From positions 119,288 through 183,287 of the forward strand of contig NZ_JAVIFX010000014.1 of the NCBI RefSeq assembly GCF_031157255.1: a stretch of 64,000 nucleotides of DNA, written 5' to 3'. The stretch's first letter is position 1; every line of letters starts with the position of its first letter. Positions 1 to 9,414 of this stretch are shown one piece after another. The notes below the pieces were generated by a model that did no database searches, was not told where the DNA came from, and saw only the letters and a list, made by a program, of their open reading frames with translations. The stretch comes from Bradyrhizobium sp. LHD-71 (GTDB taxonomy: Bacteria; Pseudomonadota; Alphaproteobacteria; Rhizobiales; Xanthobacteraceae). The translations under genes and the position numbers were made by a program.

Positions 1-1211
1 TCCGGATGGCCGGCGACGAAGTGTCCTTGCCCCGGCGGCATGTCGAACTCGTAGAACGCGCCGCGGCCGCCGGCCTTCTCGAAGGCGGCAAAGTTATCGC
101 GGCTGTGAGGTATCGAGTAGAACCTGTCGTTACGGCCGTACAACCAGATGGTCGGCCGTGGGTAAGCGGCGCCTCGTTCGAACAGTGTCTGATTGACAGT
201 GCCGGCAACCGGGCAACCGTCGCCAAGCCAGCCGCCGACAAAGTTGATGACTCCGAAAACCTGTGCTGGATGCCGTCCCGCATAGGCGACCGACAGGATG
301 CCGCCGCGCGAGATGCCGCCGATGAGGAGAGGAGTTGGAGCGACGTCTTGCCGACGCTGAAGCGCGGTGATCGCGCTTTCGATATCGCTTAAGGCCCGAT
401 CTGCGCCCCGCAGCGTAATGTCGGCGCAGATGTAACCGAGGCTGCGGTTTTCTGCGAAGCCTTCGTCATAGAGTCCATCGGACTTGCCGCGGCCCCGGCG
501 CTGCGGGAAAGCCACCATCCAGCCGCGCTCATTCAAAAAGTCGGCGAGGTCGGTCGCGACCCGTGTTTCGGTGAACAGCGCCGGGTTGCGACCCCCGCCG
601 GTCGACCCGTGGTTGATCACCGCGAGCGGGAAGGGCCCGGCTCCGGACGGCTTGAAGATCACCACCTCGAGGCGGACCGGCTTGCCGTGCTCGACGAAGT
701 CCGTCTGCAAGAATTCAGACTTGCCGCGGGTCCAGGCAACAACGGCGTCCGGATTTCGCAGGCTCGCAAGGTCGGCTTTCGCCATATGCGCGCGACTGGT
801 GCTGCCGCCGCGCTTGAATTCAGCTTTCAGCGCGCCGTCTTCCGTCATCTCGTAGGTCGCCGAGAAGCCGGCACCCGTCACCTTGAGCGTGCGCCCGGCT
901 GCTAGCGCTTGCGGGCGGGACCATCCGCGTTGAGCTCCGGGAGGACCGGCCCCGATTGCATAGACGACCCGCGCGGCGCCATCCGCGCCAACCGATTCCA
1001 CGAGCAGGATGTGCTTGCGACTGCCGCCCCAGGCGCCGACCCAGACGCCGCTCCATCGCTGCTGAATGTCCGTCGGTGATGCGACGGGCACTGCAATGCT
1101 TGCATCCGCCGGAAGCGGCACGCCGTCGATCAGAAGATCATCCATTGCACGCGCGTGCTGGGTGAGCGTCACGGATGCGAAAGTGAGGAGGACCAGTAGA
1201 TAACGGAACAT
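1..1211 (-). CDS. Secreted alpha/beta hydrolase (dienelactone hydrolase-like), C-terminus cut by window edge
   Basis: The reading frame stays open from an ATG at 1211 to the window edge, giving about 403 residues without a stop. It begins with a signal peptide: hydrophobic segment at residues 3-17 and a likely cleavage site after the HARA motif near residue 22. A G-x-S-x-G nucleophile motif (GISRGG, Ser about 301), an Asp in the YGRNDRF motif (about 361) and a His in GQGHF (about 396) form the triad of an alpha/beta hydrolase. Residues 25-150 precede the hydrolase fold and are not recognised. The natural substrate cannot be told; a periplasmic esterase or peptidase-like hydrolase is most likely. 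Confidence 0.85.
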   Translation of the reverse strand, partial: MFRYLLVLLTFASVTLTQHARAMDDLLIDGVPLPADASIAVPVASPTDIQQRWSGVWVGAWGGSRKHILLVESVGADGAARVVYAIGAGPPGAQRGWSRPQALAAGRTLKVTGAGFSATYEMTEDGALKAEFKRGGSTSRAHMAKADLASLRNPDAVVAWTRGKSEFLQTDFVEHGKPVRLEVVIFKPSGAGPFPLAVINHGSTGGGRNPALFTETRVATDLADFLNERGWMVAFPQRRGRGKSDGLYDEGFAENRSLGYICADITLRGADRALSDIESAITALQRRQDVAPTPLLIGGISRGGILSVAYAGRHPAQVFGVINFVGGWLGDGCPVAGTVNQTLFERGAAYPRPTIWLYGRNDRFYSIPHSRDNFAAFEKAGGRGAFYEFDMPPGQGHFVAGHP

Positions 1212-1318
1212 GGACCTGCACGGAGTTGCGTTGCTTCGCGATGATGCTCGTCGGCCTTCAAGGCAATTGCAAGGTCATCGCGCCTCACGCATTCAAGCTG
1301 CGGGCGGGGACACGTTCA

Positions 1319-1826
1319 TCATTGCGGGAGTCCAGTCGCTTTCCGCATCACCTGCGCAACGTAATCGGTCTTCGCTGTGGTGTAGGCTTCGCGGTCGATC
1401 CTGTGCTCGGCGGCGAGCCTGAGCTTCAGAGCTTCGTAGCGAAGGGCCTCATCGGGGTGGTCGCGCAGGTAGTCGCGAAACGTCAGGCGCTGGCTCGGTG
1501 ACATGCACATGGTGCGTGCGCCTTTCGCCATAGGGCGGCATGCCCTTGACGAAGAACAGCCGGTCGGCCTTCGGGTTGTCGGACCAGAATACGTAGTCAA
1601 GGACCTTCAGCTTTGCCGGAAAGTTCGCGCGTGCGGCCGCGAGCGTAGGAACGGCGATCAGGATGTCGATGATCGGCTTCGCGGCGAGGCCTGCGATCGC
1701 CGTGCTGCCGAAATGCTCCAGTCCCGTGATCGGCTCGCCGTTCAGGGCCGCGCGCAGCCGTGTCGCCTCGTGTTCGAACAATGCCGGCCAGTTCGGGTCG
1801 TAGGCAACGATCTCGATGTCATCCAT
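1319..1826 (-). pseudogene. GrpB family (UPF0157) nucleotidyltransferase-like gene, frameshifted
   Basis: The ATG at 1826 opens a typical GrpB N-terminus (YDPNWP, LEHFGSTAI, KPIIDI and THHVHVTEP). After VTEP the frame runs into a non-family tail and stops at 1449. The family C-terminus (LTFRDYLRDHP, then EALKLRLAAEH and a final TAKTDYV) continues in another frame down to 1319. The junction lies near position 1500, where about ten bases usually encoding the residues before FRDYL appear to be missing. Members are about 170 residues of GrpB-like nucleotidyltransferase fold, with unclear cellular role. A sequencing error is possible, but the missing residues favour a real deletion. Confidence 0.75.
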
Positions 1827-2437
1827 GTCGATATGCGGGCGTAACGATTCATTTCAGGCGAACACTCGGCGAAGCGTCGCATCGTCGCTCGTCAAAGCCC
1901 AGATGGGCAGGCGGGCATCAGGCAGGCGAAATCAAGGTCAGCACTGCCGCCCTATCTCAAGCCGCATCGCATTCAACTGCGGGTCGGCTTGTCGAACTTG
2001 CGCTCAACCTGACGCGCGCCTAGCATCCGGGTGCGGCCGACGAGGGGGCATGAGCACATGTCTTCACCGCGATCCATCACATTCAGGCTGCACGCTCTCG
2101 TCAACATTGCCCGCGCGCTGCCACGCATCGCGTCGAATGCCGCATTGCCGGATGTGATGGCGGCTGCGGACGATCGGCTAAATCTCATGGACGACCGGCC
2201 AACTGCGAACTCGTTTTTCGCCGAACCTTCCCGCGCGCGGTCGAGACGCAATCGATGCGGGCTTGATCTCAACGGGTTCTGACAGAGCCTTTGCGTCGTT
2301 GCGGCGGAGCAGCAACATGGACCAGACGCCACCTGATCGGTTCCGCCAAGGCCGTTGACAGAACAAGCCGAAAAACACGGCGGCCGAAGTCTGTGCCTTT
2401 GAAAATGCGCGAGCGACCTATCAAGGGAGGAACGACG
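1827..2437. other. Intergenic stretch, no convincing gene
   Basis: About 600 bases separate the GrpB relic from the FAD oxidase. Open frames exist on both strands (for example 1973-2536 on minus and 2031-2282 on plus), but their translations are rich in Arg, Ser and Cys, show no domain and lack a Shine-Dalgarno sequence. I see no RNA gene or clear repeat. The promoter of the downstream FAD oxidase should lie in its last part. Confidence 0.5.
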
Positions 2438-3856
2438 ATGGCGACCCCGGTTCTCAACGAAACCCCAACGCAAACAGTCGATGCCGGCGCGATCAGCGCG
2501 CTGCAGGCGGTCCTGCGCGGCAGCGTGCTCGATCAATCGACGTCAGGTTATGACGACGCGCGGTCGATCTGGAATGCGATGATCGATCGCCGGCCGGCGC
2601 TCATCGTCCGCTGCGCGGGCGCTGCAGACGTGGTCCAGGCGGTGCGCTTTGCGACCGCCAATGCGCTGCCGATCGCCGTTCGCGGCGGCGGCCACAACAT
2701 CGCCGGCAACGCCATGTGCGACGACGGCCTGGTGATCGACCTGTCGCAGATGAAATCCGTGCGCATCGATCGCGCCTCGCGACGGGCCTGGGTCGAGCCC
2801 GGCGCCACGCTCGCGGATCTCGACAAGGAAGCGCAGGCGTTCGGTCTCGTGGTGCCGACCGGCATCAATTCGACCACCGGCATCGCCGGCTTGACGCTGG
2901 GCGGCGGCTACGGCTGGCTCACCCGAAAGTTCGGCCTGACCATCGACAACCTTCTGTCCGCCGACGTCGTCACCGCGGATGGCGAACTGCGTCGCGCCAG
3001 CGCGACGGAGCAGCCGGACCTGTTCTGGGCGCTGCGCGGCGGCGGCGGCAATTTCGGCGTGGTGACCGCCTTCGAATTCCAGCTCCATCAGCTCGGACCG
3101 CAGGTGCTGGCCGGTCTGGTCGTGCATCCGTTCGACGACGCCGAGCGCGTGCTGCAGGACTATCGGCGGATCGTCGCCTCGGCACCGGATGAACTCACCT
3201 GCTGGGTGGTGATGCGCAAGGCGCCGCCGCTGCCGTTCCTGCCGGACGCGTGGCACGGGCGCGAGGTGCTGGTGCTCGCCATGTGCTACGCCGGCGATGT
3301 CGCCGAGGGCGAGAAGGCCACGGCCGAGCTGCGCAAGCTCGGCAATCCGATCGCCGATGTCGTCGCGCCTGTGCCGTTCGCCGCCTGGCAGCAGGCTTTC
3401 GATCCGCTGCTGACGCCGGGCGCGCGCAACTACTGGAAGAGCCACGACTTCATCGACCTGTCGGATGATGCGGTGGCGACGTTGCTGAAAGCCGTGCTCG
3501 AGCTGCCGGGGCCGGAATGCGAGATCTTCGTCGGCAATGTCGGCGGCGCCGCTGGCCGGGTTGCCGCCGACGCGACCGCGTTTCCGCAGCGGAATGCGCG
3601 CTTCGTCATGAACGCGCACGCGCGCTGGCGCGAGCCGTCGATGGACAATGCCTGCATTGGCTGGGCGCGGAAGCTGTTCGAAGCGGCGGCGCCGCACGCG
3701 GCCGGCACCGCCTACGTCAACTTCATGCCGGCCGACGAGACCGACCGCGTGGAGAAGGCGTACGGGCAGAACTACAGCCGCCTGTCGCAGACGAAGCGTC
3801 GCTACGACCCGTCGAATCTATTCCGGATGAACCAGAACGTTCGGCCCGCCAACTGA
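2438..3856 (+). CDS. FAD-binding oxidoreductase of the berberine-bridge-enzyme type
   Basis: This 472-residue protein has an FAD_binding_4 (PCMH) domain at about residues 45-215 and a C-terminal BBE segment in the last 45 residues (YDPSNLFRMNQN). In RGGGHNIAG, His86 sits where these enzymes bind the flavin covalently. The second anchoring cysteine of bicovalent members is absent: the GGGYGWLTRKFGL motif (155-167) carries no Cys. Such enzymes oxidise sugars or secondary metabolites with oxygen, producing peroxide; the substrate here is unknown. The ATG at 2438 is chosen because AGGGAGG ends 7 bases upstream; the longer open frame has no such site. No signal peptide is visible, so it is likely cytoplasmic. 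Confidence 0.9.
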   Translation: MATPVLNETPTQTVDAGAISALQAVLRGSVLDQSTSGYDDARSIWNAMIDRRPALIVRCAGAADVVQAVRFATANALPIAVRGGGHNIAGNAMCDDGLVIDLSQMKSVRIDRASRRAWVEPGATLADLDKEAQAFGLVVPTGINSTTGIAGLTLGGGYGWLTRKFGLTIDNLLSADVVTADGELRRASATEQPDLFWALRGGGGNFGVVTAFEFQLHQLGPQVLAGLVVHPFDDAERVLQDYRRIVASAPDELTCWVVMRKAPPLPFLPDAWHGREVLVLAMCYAGDVAEGEKATAELRKLGNPIADVVAPVPFAAWQQAFDPLLTPGARNYWKSHDFIDLSDDAVATLLKAVLELPGPECEIFVGNVGGAAGRVAADATAFPQRNARFVMNAHARWREPSMDNACIGWARKLFEAAAPHAAGTAYVNFMPADETDRVEKAYGQNYSRLSQTKRRYDPSNLFRMNQNVRPAN

Positions 3857-3878
3857 CCGGGCGGCCTGGTTCGGGCGA

Positions 3879-3925
3879 TCCTCATGGGCCTCCTGATCAA
3901 GGTCCATGAGGACGCTTTTTGTTTT
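3879..3925 (+). terminator. Rho-independent terminator after the FAD oxidase
   Basis: A 9-bp perfect stem (TCCTCATGG at 3879-3887 with CCATGAGGA at 3904-3912) is followed by CGCTTTTTGTTTT. It lies 23 bases after the oxidase stop codon and insulates it from the Fic gene. Confidence 0.75.
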
Positions 3926-3989
3926 GCCGGAACGCCTCGCGTTCGACCGGGACGGAGGATTCGAGGCAGAAATCGACCCTGACGATCGC

Positions 3990-4172
3990 TTTTCGATGCG
4001 GATTTGCGGTTTTCGGCCGAATTCGGCATGTTGGGGCAATTTTCGACACATATGCGGATTTTGACATGAAAATCGTCGGTTTCGATTGAATTTCGACGGA
4101 CGTGGTGATATGTATTTCGACAATATCCGGCTTCATAAGCCGCTTTTCGACCGTCACGAAGGATTTTCGACC
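3990..4172 (+). repeat. Array of TTTTCGA-type repeats phased near 10-bp multiples, upstream of the Fic gene
   Basis: TTTTCGA or one-base variants start at 3990, 4010, 4040, 4059, 4080, 4091, 4115, 4144 and 4164. Most intervals are close to 20 or 30 bases (20, 30, 19, 21, then 29 and 20 at the end), so most copies fall on the same face of the helix. The last two read TTTTCGACC. The array ends two bases before the chosen start of the Fic gene. It may be a multi-site operator or intrinsically curved DNA from phased T-tracts; which one cannot be decided from sequence. Confidence 0.6.
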
Positions 4173-4173
4173 G

Positions 4174-5727
4174 ATGCGCCTGGATTTGTCCGGGATCCGC
4201 ATGTTTCAGGACAGGCTGCTGACCGGCGAGACCAGGCCGGCCGGGCTGGCGGCGCTGGTCCATGCCCTGTCGGTGAAAGCGCCTGTCCGCCAGCCGAGCG
4301 CCGTCTCCGACAAGCACATCCGCGGCAGCCATCGCGACGAAGGCGGCTGGCGTCTCTACGACAAGCGATATTGGCCCGGCGAGACGTTCGCCGACCATCT
4401 CACCTTTGCCTTGCGCCATGAGAACCTGGACCTGCTGGTGCTCAAGCGGATTTTCCGTGCGGCGCCAAAAGCGGAGATCGAAGCCTTCGTGAGAGCCGCG
4501 CCGACGGGCGTGCCGGCGCGCCGCGCGTGGTTTCTCTACGAGCTGCTGACAGGCGACACGCTCGACATTGCCGACACGCCGAATGTCGCCGCGGTCGATC
4601 TTCTGGATGACAAGGCGTATTTCACCGGCAAGCCAAGGCTCTCCAAACGGCATCGCGTTCGCGACAACCTGCTCGGAACGAAAGACTTCGCGCCGGTGAT
4701 CAGGAGGACGCCCGCGCTTGCAGGCTTCACCGGCAGCGATCTTGCGGCCAAGGCCAGCGACACGGTCGGGCGGACGGGCGCGCATGTCATCTCGCGGGCC
4801 GCGAGTTTTCTTCTCCTGGCAGACAGCCGCGCCAGCTTCGCGATCGAAGGCGAGAGCCCGCCGAGAAACCGTCTCGAGCGCTGGGGACGTGCGGTCGTGC
4901 AGGCGGGCAGGCATCCGCTGACGGTCGACGAGATCGTGCGGCTGCACGGCGTGCTGATCGAGGACAACCGGCTGATTCATCCGGGGCTGAGGCCGGACGG
5001 TGTCTTCCTCGGCGAGCGCGATCACGAGAACAATCCGCTTCCCGAATTCATCGGCGCCAGACCCGGCGACCTCGACGGCCTCATGGCGGGCCTGATCGAC
5101 GCGAACGCGCGCATGCGCGAGGACGGTCTCGATCCGGTCCTGCAGGCGGCGGCCACGGCCTTCGGCTTCGTGTATGTGCATCCGTTTCAGGACGGCAACG
5201 GCCGTCTGCACCGGTGCCTGATCCATCATGTGCTGGCGGAACGCAAGTTCACGCCGCCCGGCCTGGTGTTCCCGGTCTCCTCGGTCATGCTCGACCGGAT
5301 CGACGACTACCGCACCACGCTGCAATCGCATTCGGGACCGTTGATGGAGTTCATCGACTGGAGGCCGACGCCTGAGCGGAACGTCGAGGTGCTGAACGAC
5401 ACGGCAGACCTCTATCGGTATTACGACTGCACCGAGGAGGCCGAGTTTCTTTACGGCTGCGTCAAGCGGACGGTCGAGCACGACCTGCCGCATGAGATCG
5501 ATTATCTGCGCCGCCATGACGAGGCGCGGCGCAAGATCATGGAGACGGTGGAGATGCCGGACCGTCTCGCCGACGATCTTTTGCTCTTCATCCGCCAGAA
5601 CAACGGCACGCTCTCGAAGAAGCGCCGCGAGAAGGAGTTCGAGGCTTTGACCAACGACGAGGTCGAACGCATCGAGCAGGTGGTCCGCGACGCGTTCGAC
5701 GGCTTCGAGAACGGCGCGCACGCGTAG
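4174..5727 (+). CDS. Fic family protein, self-inhibited (class II type)
   Basis: The 517-residue protein carries the Fic catalytic motif HPFQDGNGRLHR at residues 336-347; the His is the base in AMP (or other NMP) transfer to target hydroxyls. An inhibitory helix motif S221-F-A-I-E225-G226 matches (S/T)xxxE(G/N) and lies N-terminal to the Fic core, the arrangement of class II enzymes. A winged-helix-like C-terminal tail is plausible (residues 440-517, DLLLFIRQNNG) but unproven. I prefer the ATG at 4174, after GAAGGA with 10-base spacing; an in-frame ATG at 4102 would put the repeat array inside the coding region. The gene stands alone. Its target is unknown. Confidence 0.88.
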   Translation: MRLDLSGIRMFQDRLLTGETRPAGLAALVHALSVKAPVRQPSAVSDKHIRGSHRDEGGWRLYDKRYWPGETFADHLTFALRHENLDLLVLKRIFRAAPKAEIEAFVRAAPTGVPARRAWFLYELLTGDTLDIADTPNVAAVDLLDDKAYFTGKPRLSKRHRVRDNLLGTKDFAPVIRRTPALAGFTGSDLAAKASDTVGRTGAHVISRAASFLLLADSRASFAIEGESPPRNRLERWGRAVVQAGRHPLTVDEIVRLHGVLIEDNRLIHPGLRPDGVFLGERDHENNPLPEFIGARPGDLDGLMAGLIDANARMREDGLDPVLQAAATAFGFVYVHPFQDGNGRLHRCLIHHVLAERKFTPPGLVFPVSSVMLDRIDDYRTTLQSHSGPLMEFIDWRPTPERNVEVLNDTADLYRYYDCTEEAEFLYGCVKRTVEHDLPHEIDYLRRHDEARRKIMETVEMPDRLADDLLLFIRQNNGTLSKKRREKEFEALTNDEVERIEQVVRDAFDGFENGAHA

Positions 5728-5875
5728 GCGGGCCGCCGCCGTTCCGAAGCCGGTACCCGGTGGTTGGATGTTGAGGCCGGCATGCGACCCGACGCATCAT
5801 TGTCGGTCGCAAAGAGTTCATCCGTTCTCGGGAGTTTGCCGTACTCTTTCTTTTCAGATGCGCAGGGAGGGATAG

Positions 5876-6304
5876 ATGGCCGAAGCGATTGATATGGGCT
5901 CAATCCAATTGCGGTTCTTGCAAAGCAAGGACAGCACCGATGGCGCCGTCGATCTCTTCGAGATGACGCTGCAGCCCGACGCGCGGATGCCGGTGCCGCA
6001 CTACCACGACTCATGGGACGAGACCATCTACGGTATCAGCGGCGTCTCGACGTGGACCATTGATGCTCTGGAGACCGACGTGAACCCTGGCGACAGCGTC
6101 TTCATCAAGCGCGGGATCGTGCACGGCTTCGCCAACCGGTCGCCGGCGCCGACCACCTGCCTTTGCCTGCTGAGCCCGGGCGCCCTGGGGCCGCAGTATT
6201 TCAAGGAGATTGCCGCGCTGCTGCGCGGCGGCGCCCCGGATCCCGCGAAGATGAAGGACGTCATGCTGCGATACGGACTCGTTCCCGTGCCGCCGAAAAC
6301 CTGA
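5876..6304 (+). CDS. Cupin domain protein (single-domain, about 142 residues)
   Basis: A single cupin barrel: His42, His44 and Glu49 in the first cupin motif (HYHDSWDE) and His83 in the second (GDSVFIKRGIVHGFAN) are the usual metal ligands. There is no signal peptide, so it is cytoplasmic. GGGAGGG precedes the ATG by a few bases. Cupins of this size serve as small dioxygenases, isomerases or metabolite-binding proteins, and nothing nearby points to a substrate. It converges with the patatin gene. Confidence 0.8.
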   Translation: MAEAIDMGSIQLRFLQSKDSTDGAVDLFEMTLQPDARMPVPHYHDSWDETIYGISGVSTWTIDALETDVNPGDSVFIKRGIVHGFANRSPAPTTCLCLLSPGALGPQYFKEIAALLRGGAPDPAKMKDVMLRYGLVPVPPKT

Positions 6305-6389
6305 GCTGCCGCTCACGCCGGCTTCGCGGGCATGACGGTGGCGTTTGAATTTGGCTCCGAGATTCAGCGTCGCGCACGCGGCACGACGG

Positions 6390-7619
6390 TCACCCGCCGT
6401 CGGCGGTGCGCCCGGGTTGTGCTTGCAGGGCCTCGATGATCTTGCCGAGCTCGTCCTTGTGAGTGGCGATGTAGTCGCGGGCGAATTGCCTCAGGCGGGC
6501 AATGTTTTCCGCCGATCCGTTGAACTGGCTGTCATCCCAGGGGATTTCGGGGGCCATGCGAAATGCCTTGAGGTGATAGGACGTCCTGGCGTTCTGAAGC
6601 ACGTCGAGCGTCGATGTGCTGATGTCCTCCTGGCCGTTGATCACCATCGCGCGCATCGGCGCAAACCACTCCAGCGCACCGCCGCTGACACCGTCATGCA
6701 GGCTGACATCGCGCCGGTGCCGCGTGCCGAGCGAAACGACGACGAAATCGCCGTCCGGAAATTGTTGCAGAGCATGGAGAAAGGCGAGCTGGGCCGGATT
6801 GTCGACGATGAGTGCCGCGTCGGCATAAAGCCCGTCCCCCGCCGCGTTTCCCTGCAACTGCACGGCGGGAAAGTAGGTCGGAGCGCTGGTCGCAGCAGCA
6901 ACCGCGGGACCGATCAGCATGTTGGCGCCGCGCTCGGTCCAGTTGCGGAAGGTTTCGAGCCCGGACGCTTTGCGCGAGAACACCGGCAGCAGCGCTGGAC
7001 GGCTGAGGTCTGCAAGCCTCCTGTTCGCGAAGATGTCCTGGCCCATGACGATCCGCGCATGATTGAGCAGCCGCGGTCCCAGCAGGCCATTCAGGGTCAG
7101 AAGCCTGTGGTACAGCGGCGCATAAAGGATCTTCTGCGCGAGATCGCTGTATTCGGTGATCAATCTGTCCGCGGAATATTGCGGACGTCCCTTGCCGTCG
7201 GTCAGCAGCAGGCCGACCGTGATGATCGCGCCGGTGGAGGTCCCGCTGATGAAATCGAACTGCTTTGCGATCGGCTGGCCGGATTGCTCCTCAAGATACT
7301 TCAGGATCTCGAGCGTGACGATGCCGTCGACGCCGCCGCCGTCGATGGCAAGGACTCTGAGCTTGTTGGGGTTGTCGGGCTTCCATTGCACCGGCGCGAC
7401 GAACTGCGACTGCGGCGGCCAGGCGCGCAGCTCGGACTCATAATGCGCAAACTGATTGTAAAGGTAGGCGGAGACGGCGAATGCGAGCGCCAGCACACCG
7501 ACCGAAACAAAAGAAAACTTTAGGATTGTTCGAAGGAGGCTGGCGGGCGCAACGACGTCGGCATCGCCGGCCGATTTGCCGGCACCGCCCGTCATCTTAT
7601 CGAATGCAGGCCGCTTCAT
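6390..7619 (-). CDS. Membrane-anchored patatin-like phospholipase
   Basis: The 409-residue protein has one N-terminal membrane segment (about residues 31-54). A patatin domain follows: the glycine-rich oxyanion motif DGGGVDG (93-99) and the nucleophile elbow GTSTG with Ser128. The catalytic Asp normally sits in D-G-(G/A); here the matching place reads D267-A-A, followed by DNPA, a departure worth checking. Patatins are Ser-Asp dyad acyl hydrolases acting on phospholipids or other lipids. The topology suggests the domain faces the periplasm. It is followed on the same strand, upstream in transcription, by a serine hydrolase gene 28 bases away, so the two may be co-transcribed. Confidence 0.85.
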   Translation of the reverse strand: MKRPAFDKMTGGAGKSAGDADVVAPASLLRTILKFSFVSVGVLALAFAVSAYLYNQFAHYESELRAWPPQSQFVAPVQWKPDNPNKLRVLAIDGGGVDGIVTLEILKYLEEQSGQPIAKQFDFISGTSTGAIITVGLLLTDGKGRPQYSADRLITEYSDLAQKILYAPLYHRLLTLNGLLGPRLLNHARIVMGQDIFANRRLADLSRPALLPVFSRKASGLETFRNWTERGANMLIGPAVAAATSAPTYFPAVQLQGNAAGDGLYADAALIVDNPAQLAFLHALQQFPDGDFVVVSLGTRHRRDVSLHDGVSGGALEWFAPMRAMVINGQEDISTSTLDVLQNARTSYHLKAFRMAPEIPWDDSQFNGSAENIARLRQFARDYIATHKDELGKIIEALQAQPGRTADGG

Positions 7620-7647
7620 CTGCTCCAGCTCCCGACGGCGCCACTAA

Positions 7648-9354
7648 CTATTGCTGGCGAGAATCGTTCCTTCGGCAATGAACGCCGGCGCATCTCGTTT
7701 CGTGGACGAACGTGCCCATGCCGTGTTCATTCAGATATTCGATGGTCAGGCTGCCGAAGCCCGCGCGGCCTTCCGACTTGAACGTCGCAAGCGAGATCGA
7801 ACCGTTGGGTTCGTTCTCGCTGGACGGATGGAAGGTGAACGCATTTCCGTCCCAATGGGTCAGCGGATACGCGATGCCCGCCGGACCGATCTTCAGCACA
7901 AGGCCATCGCCGCGGCGGATGATCTCGGCCTTGCCGAAGTAATCGTTCGCGTAGCTTCCGAGGTAATCCGCAAGCCTTGCGGCCGGTGCCGGATTGGCCG
8001 GCTTCGGCTTGCCGACGAGACTGCCGACCGGCGCGATGAACGGCGCCAGCATCGGCGCATAGGCTGTGAACCAGTCGCGCTCGATCCTGCCGAACTGCAC
8101 GAGATCGGTGAACTCGGTCGCCAGCGTTTCCGCCACGCCGATCGGCCAGGCGTTGGTCACGACGACGATGCCGACCCCTGCCGAGGGGATGATCGCAAAA
8201 TTGGTGCCGGCTCCCATGGCGAACGCGCCGGAATGTTTGATCACCACGCGTCCTGCCGGGCTGACGCCGACATCGAAGCCGAATCCGTAGAAGCTCGCAC
8301 GGGCGTCGCTCGTCGACGCGTGCGCCGAGATCATCTGCGGCGAGATCGCCGGCAGCAGCGCCGGCGCGGCGATGATCTGCCGGCCGTCGAACGTGCCGTT
8401 CTGCAGGACCATCGCTATCCAGCGGGCGAGATCGTTCACCGACGAGCTGACGCCGCCGGCCGGCGACTGCGCGTCCGGCTGCCGTTGGTATTTCGGCTGA
8501 TACACGCCGTCGACCTTGACGTGGCCAGACGCGCGGTTGGTCCGTGCCGCGAAATCGGCAAAGCGCGAACTGGTCGAGGTCATGCCGAGCGGCTTGTAGA
8601 GAACGTCGTCGGCAAGCGTCGCCCAGGGCTTGCCTGAAGCTGCGGCGACCGCCGCAGCGCCGGCAGTGAAGCCGAAGTTGCTGTAGGCGTAGGTCGTGCG
8701 GAACGGCGCCAGCGGCAGGAAGCGCAGGCGTTCGAGCACCTGCCGCTGATTGTATCCGAGGTCTTCCAGCGCATCGCCGCCGTGATCGGGCAGGCCGGAG
8801 CGATGGCTGAGGAAGTCGGCGACGGTGACGTGGCTCGTCACCCAAGGATCCTTCAGCCGGAACCACGGCAGATGTTTTACCACCGGCGTGTCCCACGACA
8901 CCGTGCCGGCGCCGACCTCGTGCGCGACGATCGTGCCTGTGAGCGCTTTCGACAGCGACGCGATCTGAAACACCGTATCGGCATCGACCGGGCCCGGTTC
9001 GCCGGCTTTGCGCACGCCAAATCCCTTGGCATAGACGGTGCGTCCGTCGCGCACGACGGCGACCGCCATTCCCGGAATTCCCGACTTCGCCATCAGCCGA
9101 TCGGCGAGCGCATCGAGCTGGCCGATCGCCTGATCGATCTGGCCTGCGGGAATCGGAACGGCGGAAACCTGTGGCGGCGGCTTGTCGTCTGCTGTGACCT
9201 GCGCGCTGGTGAGGGTCACGGCCGCACTAACCGCCGCTGCGGTTAACGTGCGAGAGGTGAGGCCGCGCACGGTTCTTCGAAGCTGATGCATCGCCCGGTT
9301 CATGAATGCAGCACGCATGATCGCCGGCCCGCCTTGCCCCGGCGGCGCGATCAT
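7648..9354 (-). CDS. Secreted serine hydrolase with beta-lactamase (class C / PBP) fold
   Basis: The catalytic triplets of this fold are present: S133-L-S-K136 (SxxK), Y224-S-N226 (YxN) and an HSG motif near residue 370 in the KTG position. The C-terminal 130 residues form a lipocalin-like extension typical of DUF3471-containing relatives. A signal peptide spans roughly residues 30-54, ending near QVTA. The start is uncertain: 9354 is the longest, but ATGs at 9318, 9303 and 9291 would all keep the export signal, and none has a strong Shine-Dalgarno. Likely a periplasmic esterase or D-amino-acid peptidase rather than a resistance beta-lactamase. Confidence 0.85.
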   Translation of the reverse strand: MIAPPGQGGPAIMRAAFMNRAMHQLRRTVRGLTSRTLTAAAVSAAVTLTSAQVTADDKPPPQVSAVPIPAGQIDQAIGQLDALADRLMAKSGIPGMAVAVVRDGRTVYAKGFGVRKAGEPGPVDADTVFQIASLSKALTGTIVAHEVGAGTVSWDTPVVKHLPWFRLKDPWVTSHVTVADFLSHRSGLPDHGGDALEDLGYNQRQVLERLRFLPLAPFRTTYAYSNFGFTAGAAAVAAASGKPWATLADDVLYKPLGMTSTSSRFADFAARTNRASGHVKVDGVYQPKYQRQPDAQSPAGGVSSSVNDLARWIAMVLQNGTFDGRQIIAAPALLPAISPQMISAHASTSDARASFYGFGFDVGVSPAGRVVIKHSGAFAMGAGTNFAIIPSAGVGIVVVTNAWPIGVAETLATEFTDLVQFGRIERDWFTAYAPMLAPFIAPVGSLVGKPKPANPAPAARLADYLGSYANDYFGKAEIIRRGDGLVLKIGPAGIAYPLTHWDGNAFTFHPSSENEPNGSISLATFKSEGRAGFGSLTIEYLNEHGMGTFVHETRCAGVHCRRNDSRQQ

Positions 9355-9414
9355 AAGCGGACATTCGCGGATCGAATGTTAATGGAATGCGCTGCTTTTG
9401 CGCCGGCAGCGCCA

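Noticed and set aside
1973..2536. Minus-strand frame of 187 codons
   Set aside because: No domain, no ribosome site, Cys/Arg/Ser-rich composition, and it runs into the FAD oxidase gene.
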